From Maribacter orientalis (GTDB lineage Bacteria; Bacteroidota; Bacteroidia; Flavobacteriales; Flavobacteriaceae), in assembly GCF_900109345.1 (NCBI RefSeq), contig NZ_FNZN01000012.1, forward strand, positions 1 to 64,000: a stretch of DNA of 64,000 bases. Reading direction: 5' to 3'. The position numbers and the translations under genes are program-made. The notes beneath the pieces were generated by a model, which did not search any database, had not been told where the DNA came from, and saw only the letters and a program-made list of their open reading frames with translations. Shown here one piece after another: positions 45,667 through 56,109 of the stretch. The first letter of the stretch is position 1. The number at the start of each line of letters is the position of its first letter.

Positions 45667-46653
45667 TTATGTTGTCATTATTTCTGAAACCCTAATCAGT
45701 TCCTTATCAATTTTTGTATGCCCTTTTATCGCCTTATTAATAGGCGTTAAGGTTAGCTTATTACATTGAATACCTACCATCAGGTTAGTTTTTCCTTCAA
45801 GCAAAGCTTCCACTGCCTTTACACCCATTCTACTGGCAAGCACTCTATCGTAGCATGATGGTGCACCACCTCTTTGCATATGACCTAGAACAGATACCCT
45901 AACATCATAGATTGGCAAATGTTCTTCAACATACTCCTTAAGTTCGAATACATTTTTACCAGATTTATCACCTTCCGCAACTATTACGATACTAGAAGAT
46001 TTTCCAGACTCCTTACTTCTTTTCAAGGATTCTAACAATCTGTCAAGACCAAGATTTTCTTCTGGGATTAAAATTTCCTCTGCACCAGCACCAACCCCAG
46101 CATTTAAAGCAATATGGCCAACATCTCTACCCATAACTTCTACAAAGAATAGTCTGTTATGAGAACTAGCCGTATCTCTAATCTTATCGATACAATCTAC
46201 CACCGTATTAAGAGCAGTATCAAAACCTAAAGTAAATGTGGTTCCGAAAATATCGTTGTCAATTGTACCAGGTATACCTATTACAGGAAAGTTGAACTCC
46301 CTATTAAATATCATCGCACCTGTAAAGCTACCATCACCACCGATAACAACAAATGCATCAATACCGGCTTTTATAAGCTCATTGTGTGCTTTCTTTCTAC
46401 CCTCTGGTGTTCTAAAATCATCACATCTGGCAGACTTAAGTATAGTACCACCTTTATTTATGATATTATTCACACTACGGGCATCCATAGGTTTAAAATC
46501 CCCTTCTATCATACCTTGATACCCTCTGTAAATTGCAACGCAATCTACCTTCATATAGGCACAGGTACGAACAACTGATCTTATGGCTGCATTCATGCCA
46601 GGAGAATCACCACCAGAAGTCAGTACTGCTATTTTTTTTATTTCTGAAGACAT
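45667..46653 (-). CDS. pfkA: ATP-dependent 6-phosphofructokinase
   Basis: 328 aa. GGDSPGMNAAIR, VIGGDGSFTGA (Gly at the position that marks ATP rather than PPi use) and IPGTIDNDI with the catalytic Asp are present. MGRDVGHIALNAG and GHMQRGGAPSCYDR complete the fructose-6-phosphate site. It is the first gene of the glycolytic operon with gapA and the kinase-like gene. Confidence 0.97.
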   Translation of the reverse strand: MSSEIKKIAVLTSGGDSPGMNAAIRSVVRTCAYMKVDCVAIYRGYQGMIEGDFKPMDARSVNNIINKGGTILKSARCDDFRTPEGRKKAHNELIKAGIDAFVVIGGDGSFTGAMIFNREFNFPVIGIPGTIDNDIFGTTFTLGFDTALNTVVDCIDKIRDTASSHNRLFFVEVMGRDVGHIALNAGVGAGAEEILIPEENLGLDRLLESLKRSKESGKSSSIVIVAEGDKSGKNVFELKEYVEEHLPIYDVRVSVLGHMQRGGAPSCYDRVLASRMGVKAVEALLEGKTNLMVGIQCNKLTLTPINKAIKGHTKIDKELIRVSEIMTT

Positions 46654-46815
46654 CGAAAAATTTAAGCCAACGAAATTACTAAATCTTAATACAATAAAGA
46701 AATAATGTATGTCCGCATTTTCAACAGAAATTAAAGAAAACGTTTTAGTTGTGACATTTTACTACAATACTTCTTAAAATTCCACATTTCTTAACAACAA
46801 GCACACACAACGTTA

Positions 46816-49800
46816 TCAATTTATTGATTTTGGTTTATCATAAAATCGAATTAAACTATCATTTCCCATTACCGAAGAAGGGGTCTCTTTCTGTTTATTG
46901 GGCTCTTCAATTTCTGTCTTTTTAGCTAAGATTTTCCTAAAAAGTTCTTTAAAATTATTAAAATCAACCTCATAGGATAATCCAGCCCCTTGGGTTGAGC
47001 CTTGTTGGTCAGATAAATATGCCTGAATTTCACTTTGTCTACTAAAAAATTTAGCGCTTAAAGTACCTTCTTCATTCAATAAAACCTGTATTTCAAAATC
47101 ACCAGCCACCAGTGTTTCACTAGAAGCACCTACTGGTACACCAACCTTACCATTGAATAATATCCTATCTGAAATTTGTGTTGAAACTGTTACCCCGATT
47201 CGGTCATCAGTTTCAATATCAGCAGATCTATCTAGTATACCTTGCTCATAAGAAAGGCCTAGATTGAACTTATCATTGCCCCCACTTAAAATAGAATTTA
47301 AAATACCTGATGCACTTTGAACCAAATTACCGGTAATTGCCTGCTGACTAATACCACTTTGTGAATTAACAAAAGTACCTTGAGCTAAAAGAAATATGGC
47401 ATTCTTCTCTTCTACTGTTGGATCTTGAAGTCTATACTCTAGTTCTGATTGTACTATAGAACTTGTTCCCGGAAAATCTATTCCAAAGTCAATATTTGGA
47501 CTTTGAAGTTCTCCTGTTAAACGTATTATAACATCTGTTGGAATTCGTCTAGTAAAACCTGGATCATCTAACAAAGGAGCTGGATTAGCATTAAGAGAAT
47601 AGACCGCTTCCATATTCAATAAAGCTTCTAACGGTTTCTGATCCCAATTAATAGTACCTCCAGATTTAACCTTAAATTTCTTATCGATTATTCCGCCGAA
47701 TTTATAATTGTACTCACCAGTAACAACTACAAAATCGCCATACATTTCAAACTTTCCATTGGTATTGATTTGAATCAAAATAATGCCATCTCCCGTTCCT
47801 TTTAAAGAACTACCAGTTTTGGTGTCGGTCACGATTTCAACTTCTGCGTCTGGCGTAACATCAAGGTTAAACTCTAATTCTAAACCCTGGTAATCTTTTA
47901 ATTGGCGTTGACTTTCTATTCTTTGTTTATCATTCTTTTCTATAAAGTTTATAAATGAATAATCACCTACACTAACTACATCACTTAATGGAATTTTTAA
48001 AGAAGTTCCCTTAGCAGTTGCACCGTCAACAGTTATATTCAAAGCCGTTGTTGGTCCATATATACGACCAGTTCCATTTAAATAACCCGTACCATAATAC
48101 AATTCGCCTTCTTTAAATTCGGTATTCAAAATTAAGAAACGGTTATTGCTGGTATCTACATTTAAATCTAACACCCAATTTTCAAAGAAACTGTGAGTGA
48201 TTGTTCCGTCTAAATTTGCACGTGTGCCTTTCGCTACATCCTCCAAAGCAATATTTTCAAAATTGAAAGTTTGGTCAGAAAGCACTACTCTAGAACGTGG
48301 CGCAAAACTATAATCAACATTTAAATAAGGCACAGCTATACCGGCATTATCTAGAGTAAGAAGTCCATTAAAACTCGGATTATCCACATTACCAATTATA
48401 CGTACCTGACCATCAATATCACCTCGTATATTATCAATAACCCCTTCACCTAAAGGACTAAAAGGCTCTAAACTAAAATTATTGAACGTGGCTAACAAAT
48501 CGGCTTTAGGAATATCACCTTTATTATCGATACTACCCAGAACGCTAAACTTTTCTAAACCATTGTCAGAGAGTTGCGAATTAACTTGAAATTCAGTTAA
48601 ATCTTTGTTACCTATAATACTAATCGCCAAATCACCCAAAGGAATATCATTTATACCAAAGTGTTCGATGTTTAAGTTTGATGAGGGTAAATAAATACCA
48701 TCTTTTTGCAAAACATTTAAAGTACCGTTTACCTCACCTTGTAATTTTAGGCTATCAATGACTGGGGTAATTTTATCTAAAGAGACTATTTTGAACTGCA
48801 ATTGAAGATCTTTATACGTAGAATCTGCCAATTGACCTTTTAATCTAATTTGCTCCTTCTCCTCATTGTTCATTACAATTTCTTGAATTGTAATACTATC
48901 CAGTGCTCTATTCAATATTACCTTATTCTTAGAATCACCATCTTTATTCAAAACCCATTTATTCCCCTTAAAATTAACATCGGATGTTTTTAAACCTATG
49001 ACCGATTTATTTTCTTTATTAAACGTGTGGTAGAAATTGAGGTTATAAGAATCATTAAAATCACTTCCTCCTTTAAATTCAGACCTAAAAAACAAGGTAT
49101 CTTTAAGAGTAGTATTTATTAAATTAAAGTCTTTAAAGTTATAATAAGGAGTATCTAATTCCCCAACCGAAACAAATGTATTGAACAGCGGGTTTTTATT
49201 ATCTATACGTACTTCTATATGATCTGCAACAGTACCAAAAGCTTCAATACTAGGAGATTCAAAATTGAGTTTAAAATCACCTTCATCGGCAACAATATTT
49301 CCTTTTATAAACGTATTGGGGTCAAATCGCACTTCAGGAAAAAATACATCTACAATTTTATTATAAATTTTAAAATTAAAAGAAAGATTTTGACCATCAG
49401 AAATTTGAAATGGCCTATAGTTAGTATATATACTTCCTAATGAATTTTGAACAAGCTTACCTAATTCCCGAACTTTAAAATTACCTTTCATAAAACCGGT
49501 AATAATATCTGGAGAATTAATATTTATAATACGTGCTTTCTCTTCATCAAAACTAGATGTAATAGCAAAATCTTCGAAATAATAGGTGTCATTTACATTT
49601 TGATAATTCGTTTGCGTGAACTTAATGTCCCCAACAATATTATCTAAACTTGTACCAGTAATATCCATATTCACGTTACCTTTAAAAATGGAAACGCTAT
49701 CGTTAATGAAATTCAATTTCTTTAAATCGGCATAATCTACTGAGGCAATAAAATTGAAATTATTCCTAGTCTCGGCAAAGTTGGCTAGACCCTTAAAGTT

Positions 49801-51312
49801 AAATTTTAAGTTTTCATCATTACTTATCAAAGACCCATCGAATAATTGATCTTTTAAAATACCCGAAACTTTTAAATCTTGATAATTATATTTATTAAAT
49901 TCGATTGAATATACTTGTCCTATAACTTCGGTATTCAATCTTTCCTTAACGAAACCCTTACCTTCTACATTAAAATCTAGGGTAGTTTTACCTAAACTTT
50001 TGTTTTCAGCAAAATCGCCTAAATCAAAATCGATTAAAGAAATAAATCCTTTATAAGTAGCATTATCTATATTATTGAAATTACTTAATACAATATCAGC
50101 ATAACTACTACCAATTGCTGTATTTAAGTTGACTTTAGCCTCTATTGATGAATTCGTAATTAATGCGTTACCACGAATCGTAAATTGACCAAGCTTACTA
50201 AAAGTTGATGGTAATGAATTACCAATTAAATTAGGTAATAAAGCATTTAATTGATAATAACTACTTGTTACATTTTTCATTTCAGCATTTAAGCTAAAAG
50301 GTTTTTGCTTGCTAAATAGATTTTTAAAATTGAAGTCTCCACGAATACCGGTATTATCAGAAAAAAGAAACAGATTATCTGTGTTAAGGTCATTTAAAAC
50401 ACCGTTTATATCAGCACTGAAGGTTACCTCTTTACCTTTTCCAAACTCATTATAGAGCATATTAATCTCATCAAAAGCTACCTTAGACTCTTTAAAATCT
50501 GCAACAACATTTACTTTGTTCAAAAAATCACGGAAATCTTCTCTATTATAATTAAAGACCAGATTACCATCTAATTCTGATAAAGGAGTTTTTATTTTAA
50601 GGGAATCGAAACGCATTTGCTGCTTCGTATACTTAAAATTAGTGGCCAACCTATTCACCTTTAAACCTCTATTACTATAAAGCGACATATCTCGAATATC
50701 AGTAGTCACTTCTGGTCCAAGAATAAGAAAGTTAGCAGCGCTTATATTCAGACTATCAAAATTTAAAATAGTAGGTTTTTCTAAATTCTCGTCAATATAT
50801 TTAAATCTACTTTTTTTTATATCAACTTGAGAAGACGATAACTTGAATGGGGGCGTACCAGGTGCTCTAGGCTTTCCATCATCAAGTTTATCTACAAAGA
50901 CTTCAAGGTTAGTATTTTCTTCACCAAAATAGGTCTTCAATTTAAAATTCAATTCGTCGACAGAAATATCGCCAAACTCTAAATTTCCTTGAGCCAAATT
51001 ACCAATACTAAGAATAGATGTTTTGAGTTCATTTAAATAGAAAAGCGTATCCTTTTTATAATCTTCGATAAAAACACCCTCTAATGCAGTATCCCAAGAA
51101 ATCAATGAAAGTTTTAAACGATTAATATTAATATGAGTGCCATACTGCTTATTAATTTTCTTCGTAGCATATTGTGCCAATAAAGTTTGAACTACTGGCA
51201 ACGAAAAAATTAGGGTACCTAAAACACATATCAGCAAAAGCACCAATACTATTCTAACCAATATTTTCCTAAGTTTTTTGATAGGGCTATATGTTTTACC
51301 TTTGTTATTCAA
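46816..51312 (-). CDS. tamB: Translocation and assembly module protein TamB
   Basis: A 1498-aa protein with one N-terminal membrane anchor (ILVRIVLVLLLICVLGTLIF), a very long repetitive beta-strand body (AsmA/bridge-like) and a C-terminal DUF490/TamB domain at ~1100-1450. TamB-type proteins form a periplasmic groove carrying phospholipid to the outer membrane and help barrel assembly. It is divergent from tsaD, with only 14 bases between start codons. A Leu/Asn-rich composition is normal for the family. Confidence 0.9.
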   Translation of the reverse strand: MNNKGKTYSPIKKLRKILVRIVLVLLLICVLGTLIFSLPVVQTLLAQYATKKINKQYGTHININRLKLSLISWDTALEGVFIEDYKKDTLFYLNELKTSILSIGNLAQGNLEFGDISVDELNFKLKTYFGEENTNLEVFVDKLDDGKPRAPGTPPFKLSSSQVDIKKSRFKYIDENLEKPTILNFDSLNISAANFLILGPEVTTDIRDMSLYSNRGLKVNRLATNFKYTKQQMRFDSLKIKTPLSELDGNLVFNYNREDFRDFLNKVNVVADFKESKVAFDEINMLYNEFGKGKEVTFSADINGVLNDLNTDNLFLFSDNTGIRGDFNFKNLFSKQKPFSLNAEMKNVTSSYYQLNALLPNLIGNSLPSTFSKLGQFTIRGNALITNSSIEAKVNLNTAIGSSYADIVLSNFNNIDNATYKGFISLIDFDLGDFAENKSLGKTTLDFNVEGKGFVKERLNTEVIGQVYSIEFNKYNYQDLKVSGILKDQLFDGSLISNDENLKFNFKGLANFAETRNNFNFIASVDYADLKKLNFINDSVSIFKGNVNMDITGTSLDNIVGDIKFTQTNYQNVNDTYYFEDFAITSSFDEEKARIININSPDIITGFMKGNFKVRELGKLVQNSLGSIYTNYRPFQISDGQNLSFNFKIYNKIVDVFFPEVRFDPNTFIKGNIVADEGDFKLNFESPSIEAFGTVADHIEVRIDNKNPLFNTFVSVGELDTPYYNFKDFNLINTTLKDTLFFRSEFKGGSDFNDSYNLNFYHTFNKENKSVIGLKTSDVNFKGNKWVLNKDGDSKNKVILNRALDSITIQEIVMNNEEKEQIRLKGQLADSTYKDLQLQFKIVSLDKITPVIDSLKLQGEVNGTLNVLQKDGIYLPSSNLNIEHFGINDIPLGDLAISIIGNKDLTEFQVNSQLSDNGLEKFSVLGSIDNKGDIPKADLLATFNNFSLEPFSPLGEGVIDNIRGDIDGQVRIIGNVDNPSFNGLLTLDNAGIAVPYLNVDYSFAPRSRVVLSDQTFNFENIALEDVAKGTRANLDGTITHSFFENWVLDLNVDTSNNRFLILNTEFKEGELYYGTGYLNGTGRIYGPTTALNITVDGATAKGTSLKIPLSDVVSVGDYSFINFIEKNDKQRIESQRQLKDYQGLELEFNLDVTPDAEVEIVTDTKTGSSLKGTGDGIILIQINTNGKFEMYGDFVVVTGEYNYKFGGIIDKKFKVKSGGTINWDQKPLEALLNMEAVYSLNANPAPLLDDPGFTRRIPTDVIIRLTGELQSPNIDFGIDFPGTSSIVQSELEYRLQDPTVEEKNAIFLLAQGTFVNSQSGISQQAITGNLVQSASGILNSILSGGNDKFNLGLSYEQGILDRSADIETDDRIGVTVSTQISDRILFNGKVGVPVGASSETLVAGDFEIQVLLNEEGTLSAKFFSRQSEIQAYLSDQQGSTQGAGLSYEVDFNNFKELFRKILAKKTEIEEPNKQKETPSSVMGNDSLIRFYDKPKSIN
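51278..51304 (+). promoter_or_regulatory. tsaD promoter lying inside the tamB 5' end
   Basis: TTG (51278-51280), a 16-base spacer and TACCTTTG (51297-51304) fit the Bacteroidota TTTG/TAnnTTTG promoter. The predicted start near 51311 rules out the in-frame codon at 51291 and supports ATG 51327 for tsaD. The promoter overlaps the first codons of tamB on the opposite strand. Confidence 0.5.
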
Positions 51313-51326
51313 ATTTTATTCCAAAT

Positions 51327-52355
51327 ATGTTGGAAAACGAAACAATTTATATACTTGCTATAGAATCTTCTTGTGATGATACTTCTGCGGCAGTTTTAAT
51401 GAACGATAAAGTGCTTAGTAATGTTGTTGCCACCCAAGCAATTCACAAAGAATACGGAGGTGTTGTACCAGAACTGGCATCAAGAGCGCATCAACAAAAC
51501 ATAGTCCCCGTAGTCGATCAAGCAATAGCCAGAGCAAATATCGATAAAAAACAATTATCAGCCATAGCATTTACAAGAGGACCTGGGTTAATGGGATCCC
51601 TTCTCGTAGGCACCTCATTCGCAAAGTCATTGTCCTTAGGTTTACAAATACCTCTCATAGAGGTTAACCATATGAAAGCTCATGTTTTGGCACACTTTAT
51701 TAACGATGATAGCATGAAGCCGCCTAAATTTCCTTTCTTGGCATTAACAATAAGTGGTGGACATACTCAAATTGTGCAGGTCAATGATTTTTTTGACATG
51801 AAAATTATAGGACAAACCTTAGATGATGCTGTCGGTGAAGCTTTTGATAAAAGTGCGAAAATTTTAGGTTTACCCTACCCTGGGGGACCTTTAATTGACA
51901 AATATGCCGCTACTGGAAATTCGCATAAATTTGAATTCCCGATTCCAAAAGTGAAAGAGCTCGACTTTAGCTTCAGCGGATTAAAAACCAGCATCCTGTA
52001 TTTCATTCAAAAACAAACCAAAATAGACCCACATTTTATAGAAAATAATCTTGAAGATATCTGCGCATCCATTCAATATACCATTATAACCATTTTAATG
52101 AAAAAACTTAAAAAAGCGGTTAAACTAACAGGTATTAAAGAGATAGCTATAGGTGGAGGGGTTTCTGCAAATTCTGGCATTAGAAAAGCTTTAATGGATA
52201 CTCAAACTACATACGGTTGGAAAACCTATGTACCTAAGTTTGAATATTGCACAGATAATGCTGCCATGATTGGTATAGTTGGGTATTATAAATATAAAAA
52301 TGAAGTATTTGCGCAGCAAGATGTGACCGCAAAAGCCAGATATTTAATTTCTTGA
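51327..52355 (+). CDS. tsaD: tRNA N6-threonylcarbamoyladenosine transferase TsaD
   Basis: 342 aa from ATG 51327 (MLENETIYILAIESSCDD). The family motifs IESSCDDTSAAVL, HMKAHVLAH (metal-binding His pair) and LTISGGHTQIV are clear. It transfers the threonylcarbamoyl group to A37 of ANN-decoding tRNAs with TsaB and TsaE, neither of which is in this window. rsmE follows 16 bases downstream. Confidence 0.97.
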   Translation: MLENETIYILAIESSCDDTSAAVLMNDKVLSNVVATQAIHKEYGGVVPELASRAHQQNIVPVVDQAIARANIDKKQLSAIAFTRGPGLMGSLLVGTSFAKSLSLGLQIPLIEVNHMKAHVLAHFINDDSMKPPKFPFLALTISGGHTQIVQVNDFFDMKIIGQTLDDAVGEAFDKSAKILGLPYPGGPLIDKYAATGNSHKFEFPIPKVKELDFSFSGLKTSILYFIQKQTKIDPHFIENNLEDICASIQYTIITILMKKLKKAVKLTGIKEIAIGGGVSANSGIRKALMDTQTTYGWKTYVPKFEYCTDNAAMIGIVGYYKYKNEVFAQQDVTAKARYLIS

Positions 52356-52371
52356 TTTAACCAAAAATTAT

Positions 52372-53079
52372 ATGCAATTATTTTATAATTCTGATGTAAA
52401 AACTAACGATACCCATTTTACTTTTGATACTAATGAAAGTAAACATATTATCAAAGTGCTTAGAAAGAGAAAAGGTGATGAATTATGGATTACAAATGGT
52501 GAAGGTTATTTATTTAGAGCCAAAATTATAGATGATTCTATTAAGAAATGTGAGGTTGAACTCATGTCTTCTAAAAAAACACATCCTAAATTATATTGGC
52601 TTCATATGGCGGTAGCACCTACAAAAATGAATGACCGTTTTGAATGGTTTTTAGAAAAGGCCACAGAAATAGGTGTTGATGAAATCACACCAATAATCTG
52701 TGATCGTTCTGAACGTAAAATTCTTAAGTTAGACCGAATGCAAAGGGTTATAGAATCTGCCATGAAGCAATCACTTCAAACGTATTTACCAAAATTAAAT
52801 GAGCCAATAAGTTTATCAGATTTTTTAGAAAAACCTATTACCGGTTTACAGTTTATTGCCCATTGCGAAGACAGCGAACGTCATGAACTAAAGCGAAGAG
52901 TTGTTGCCGATCAAGATATAACCATTTTAATTGGTCCTGAAGGTGATTTCACCTCATCTGAAATTATAAGTGCAATGGCAAAAGGGTACGCACCAGTTAC
53001 CATGGGCAAAACTAGATTGAGAACAGAAACTGCAGCCATTGTAGCATGTACCATTGTTGCCTCCATCAATAATGGATAA
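52372..53079 (+). CDS. rsmE: 16S rRNA m3U1498 methyltransferase RsmE
   Basis: A 235-aa SPOUT-fold methyltransferase. The knot motifs LIGPEGDFTSSE and MGKTRLRTETAAI are present, with a PUA-like N-terminus (DTNESKHIIKVLRKRKGD). It methylates U1498 of 16S rRNA. Second gene of the tsaD operon. Confidence 0.95.
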   Translation: MQLFYNSDVKTNDTHFTFDTNESKHIIKVLRKRKGDELWITNGEGYLFRAKIIDDSIKKCEVELMSSKKTHPKLYWLHMAVAPTKMNDRFEWFLEKATEIGVDEITPIICDRSERKILKLDRMQRVIESAMKQSLQTYLPKLNEPISLSDFLEKPITGLQFIAHCEDSERHELKRRVVADQDITILIGPEGDFTSSEIISAMAKGYAPVTMGKTRLRTETAAIVACTIVASINNG

Positions 53080-53162
53080 ATAAAATATCTATCGATGACT
53101 TTACAACAAATTGAAAATAATACTCCAATAATTTTTCATCTACTAATTTCGTAGATTTGATT

Positions 53163-53813
53163 ATGAGAAATTTTATCCGCCTGCTCTTCTTTTGCATTTT
53201 AATTTCAAGCCTTTCAGTAAAGGGGCAAGAAGTTGCAATTTTAAAATATCAAGGCGGTGGTGATTGGTACGCGAACCCAACTGCATTACCCAATTTAATT
53301 AAATTTTGCAATAACAATATCGGCACTACTTTGAGCGATAAACCTGAAACTGTAGAGGTTGGCAGTTCTTCTATTTTTCAATATCCATTTATACATATGA
53401 CAGGCCATGGCAATGTGGTGTTTTCTGAAGAAGAGCTAGAGAATTTAAGAAACTATCTTTTAGCTGGTGGGTTTCTGCATATTGATGATAATTATGGAAT
53501 GAAACCTTATATCACCAGGGAAATAAAAAGACTTTTCCCAGATTCTAATCTAGAAGAACTTGGAGCAGATCATCCTATATTTTCAAATAGCTACCGTTTT
53601 GCACAAGGGTTACCTAAAATACATGAGCATGATGGTCAACGCCCACAAGCTTTCGCGATTACAATTAATAACAGAATTGTATTGCTATTTACCTCAGAAT
53701 CAGATTTAGGAGATGGCTGGGAAGATCCCACAGTACATAACGATTCTGCCGAAATACGAGAAAAAGCTCTAAAAATGGGCGCTAACATTATCACCTATGT
53801 ATTTAAAAGTTAA
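53163..53813 (+). CDS. DUF4159 domain-containing secreted protein
   Basis: 216 aa from ATG 53163; the TTG two codons upstream is less likely. A signal peptide (LLFFCILISSLSVKGQ) is followed by DUF4159, a Rossmann/GATase-like fold of unknown role: LKYQGGGDWYANP, FIHMTGHGNVVF and GGFLHIDDNYG. A TAGATTTG box at 53152-53159 lies just before the ATG and would give a nearly leaderless message. The AI-2E gene starts three bases after the stop. Confidence 0.88.
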   Translation: MRNFIRLLFFCILISSLSVKGQEVAILKYQGGGDWYANPTALPNLIKFCNNNIGTTLSDKPETVEVGSSSIFQYPFIHMTGHGNVVFSEEELENLRNYLLAGGFLHIDDNYGMKPYITREIKRLFPDSNLEELGADHPIFSNSYRFAQGLPKIHEHDGQRPQAFAITINNRIVLLFTSESDLGDGWEDPTVHNDSAEIREKALKMGANIITYVFKS

Positions 53814-53816
53814 GTA

Positions 53817-54917
53817 ATGACTTCAAAGACTATTTCAAAAGGCATTCTTAGAGCCATAGGCTTCATACTTGGCGTTGCCCTATTGCTTTATTTTCTATTT
53901 ACCGTACGTTCAGTATTGGCATATTTGGCCATCGCTGCAGTTGTGGCCTTAATTGGAAGACCGTTAGTTAAGTTCTTAAGGTTGAAACTTAAATTCCCAA
54001 ATATTCTAGCTGTTGTTGCTACAATGTTAATTATGGTTGGGGTTTTAGCCGGCATAGTTGCCTTATTCATCCCACTTCTATCGGAGCAAAGTAAAAACCT
54101 TTCTCTTCTTGATATTGAGGAATTACAAAAAAGCCTTAACACGCTATACCATCAAATTACGAACTACCTAGGCCTGTCATCACATATTGTAGATGATGTC
54201 ATTGACGATGTTGCGCTAGAGAAAAACATTTTGAAAGGTTTAGACATAGGGTTTATTCCTGACTTTTTAAACTCTTTTTTAACAGTTTTAAGTTCTGCAA
54301 GTATTGGTTTATTTTCAGTTCTATTCATTTCTTTTTTCTTTCTAAAGGACAGAAGGCTTTTTGAACATGGCCTTTTAATATTTATTCCCCAAACTAAAAA
54401 ACAGCGTACAACAAATTCAATAGAAAAAATAAATAATTTGTTATCTAGATACTTTGTTGGATTACTGCTCCAAATATTCATTCTCTTTCTAATTTACACC
54501 ATTGTTCTGCTAATAGTAGGTATTGAAAATGCCGTAGTCATAGCATTTCTTTGTGCACTTTTTAACATCATCCCCTATATAGGGCCAATTATCGGTGGCG
54601 TAATGATGCTGACATTAACCATGACCAGTAACTTAGGATTTAATTTTAGTGAAGTAATTCTTCCTAAAACAGGTTATGTTTTCTTAGGATTATTACTCGG
54701 ACAATTGGTCGATAATTTCTTCTCACAACCTTTTATATTTTCAAATAGCGTAAAATCACATCCTTTAGAGATTTTCTTGATCATCATTATTGCAGGTTTA
54801 CTTTTCGGTGTAGTAGGTATGATTGTCGCAGTACCAGGTTATACTGCCATAAAGGTTATTTTGAAAGAGTTTTTATCAGAGAACCAAATCGTTAAATCAT
54901 TGACCCAAAATCTATAA
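53817..54917 (+). CDS. AI-2E family transporter (YdiK/PerM type)
   Basis: A 366-aa integral membrane protein with about eight membrane segments. It has the family pattern of an N-terminal pair of helices, a soluble stretch (~90-150) and a C-terminal helix group containing FNIIPYIGPIIGG and LGQLVDNFFSQPFIFS. Members export diverse small molecules; export of autoinducer-2 is shown for only a few. It starts three bases after DUF4159. Confidence 0.92.
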   Translation: MTSKTISKGILRAIGFILGVALLLYFLFTVRSVLAYLAIAAVVALIGRPLVKFLRLKLKFPNILAVVATMLIMVGVLAGIVALFIPLLSEQSKNLSLLDIEELQKSLNTLYHQITNYLGLSSHIVDDVIDDVALEKNILKGLDIGFIPDFLNSFLTVLSSASIGLFSVLFISFFFLKDRRLFEHGLLIFIPQTKKQRTTNSIEKINNLLSRYFVGLLLQIFILFLIYTIVLLIVGIENAVVIAFLCALFNIIPYIGPIIGGVMMLTLTMTSNLGFNFSEVILPKTGYVFLGLLLGQLVDNFFSQPFIFSNSVKSHPLEIFLIIIIAGLLFGVVGMIVAVPGYTAIKVILKEFLSENQIVKSLTQNL

Positions 54918-54924
54918 AACTTAA

Positions 54925-56109
54925 GTGAATCTTAAAATTTTATCTAATGAAGTACAACAGTTTATCAATGAAAATCTAGCTTCAGATATTCATAAGATTC
55001 TTTTAAAGAATTCACCTTTTTCTGAAGTAACATCTAAGGAGCTTGTAGAGCAAATAGAGTCTAAGTCAAAGTCTAAACACAAGCTACCAACTTGGTTTGC
55101 CACAAAAAACATCTTCTACCCTAATAAAATTAATCTTTCACAAACATCATCCGAAGTAGCAGCACATTATAAATCTTCTTTAGTACAAGGTAAAACCCTA
55201 ATCGATATTACTGCTGGTCTTGGAATTGATTCTTTTGCTTTTAGCAAAAACATAAATAAAATAATTCATATTGAAAAGAATGAAGAATTATCTGCCATTG
55301 CACAACATAATTTCATTCAGTTAGAAGCAACGAAAATTGAGTGTATATCTGCGGACGGAATATGTTTTTTAAAGAATAATTCACAAACATTTGATTGGAT
55401 CTACCTAGACCCCTCAAGAAGAGATAAGAATAACAATAAAGTATATTATTTATCTGATTGTGAACCTGATGTAAACGAGCATTTAATTTTCTTATTCACT
55501 AAGTCAAATAACATTTTAATTAAAACAGGTCCATTGCTTGATTTAAACAACGGATTAAAACAATTGAGAAGTGTAAAAGAAATACACATAGTGGCTATTG
55601 GTAACGATGTAAAAGAAGTACTATGGCTTTTAGAAAAAAATTATAGCGAAGAGCCACTAATAAAGACAATAAACTTTAAGAATGAAAATAAACAAACCTT
55701 TGATTTTTATTTGAATCAAGAACGGTCTGCAATATCTACATATTCTATACCATTGGCATATTTGTATGAGCCAAACGCTGCTATTTTAAAATCTGGCTCC
55801 TTTGAATATGTAGGTAGGTATTATAATTTAAAAAAAATACATTCTAACTCCCACTTATATACTTCAGACAAATTAATTTCATTTCCAGGCCGTGTATTTA
55901 AAATTTTAAATATACTTGACTACAGTAAAAAATCTTTAAAGAACCTAGATATTTCTAAGGCTAATATTACAGCAAGAAATTTTCCTGATTCAGTCGAAAA
56001 AATCAGAAAAAAACTAAATCTTAAAGATGGTGGACATACCTATTTATTTTTTACGACAAATAAAGACCAAAAACATATTGTAATCAATTGCACCCAAATC
56101 TTCGAATAA
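54925..56109 (+). CDS. Class I methyltransferase with THUMP-like domain
   Basis: 394 aa from GTG 54925, seven bases after the AI-2E stop. The SAM site is LIDITAGLGIDSFAFS (~88-103) with an acidic ribose ligand in IHIEKNEEL, and the catalytic-type motif WIYLDPSRRDKNNNK. The C-terminal ~150 residues match the THUMP-like domain of a flavobacterial family thought to act on RNA. The exact RNA target is unknown. Last gene of the tsaD operon. Confidence 0.88.
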   Translation: MNLKILSNEVQQFINENLASDIHKILLKNSPFSEVTSKELVEQIESKSKSKHKLPTWFATKNIFYPNKINLSQTSSEVAAHYKSSLVQGKTLIDITAGLGIDSFAFSKNINKIIHIEKNEELSAIAQHNFIQLEATKIECISADGICFLKNNSQTFDWIYLDPSRRDKNNNKVYYLSDCEPDVNEHLIFLFTKSNNILIKTGPLLDLNNGLKQLRSVKEIHIVAIGNDVKEVLWLLEKNYSEEPLIKTINFKNENKQTFDFYLNQERSAISTYSIPLAYLYEPNAAILKSGSFEYVGRYYNLKKIHSNSHLYTSDKLISFPGRVFKILNILDYSKKSLKNLDISKANITARNFPDSVEKIRKKLNLKDGGHTYLFFTTNKDQKHIVINCTQIFE

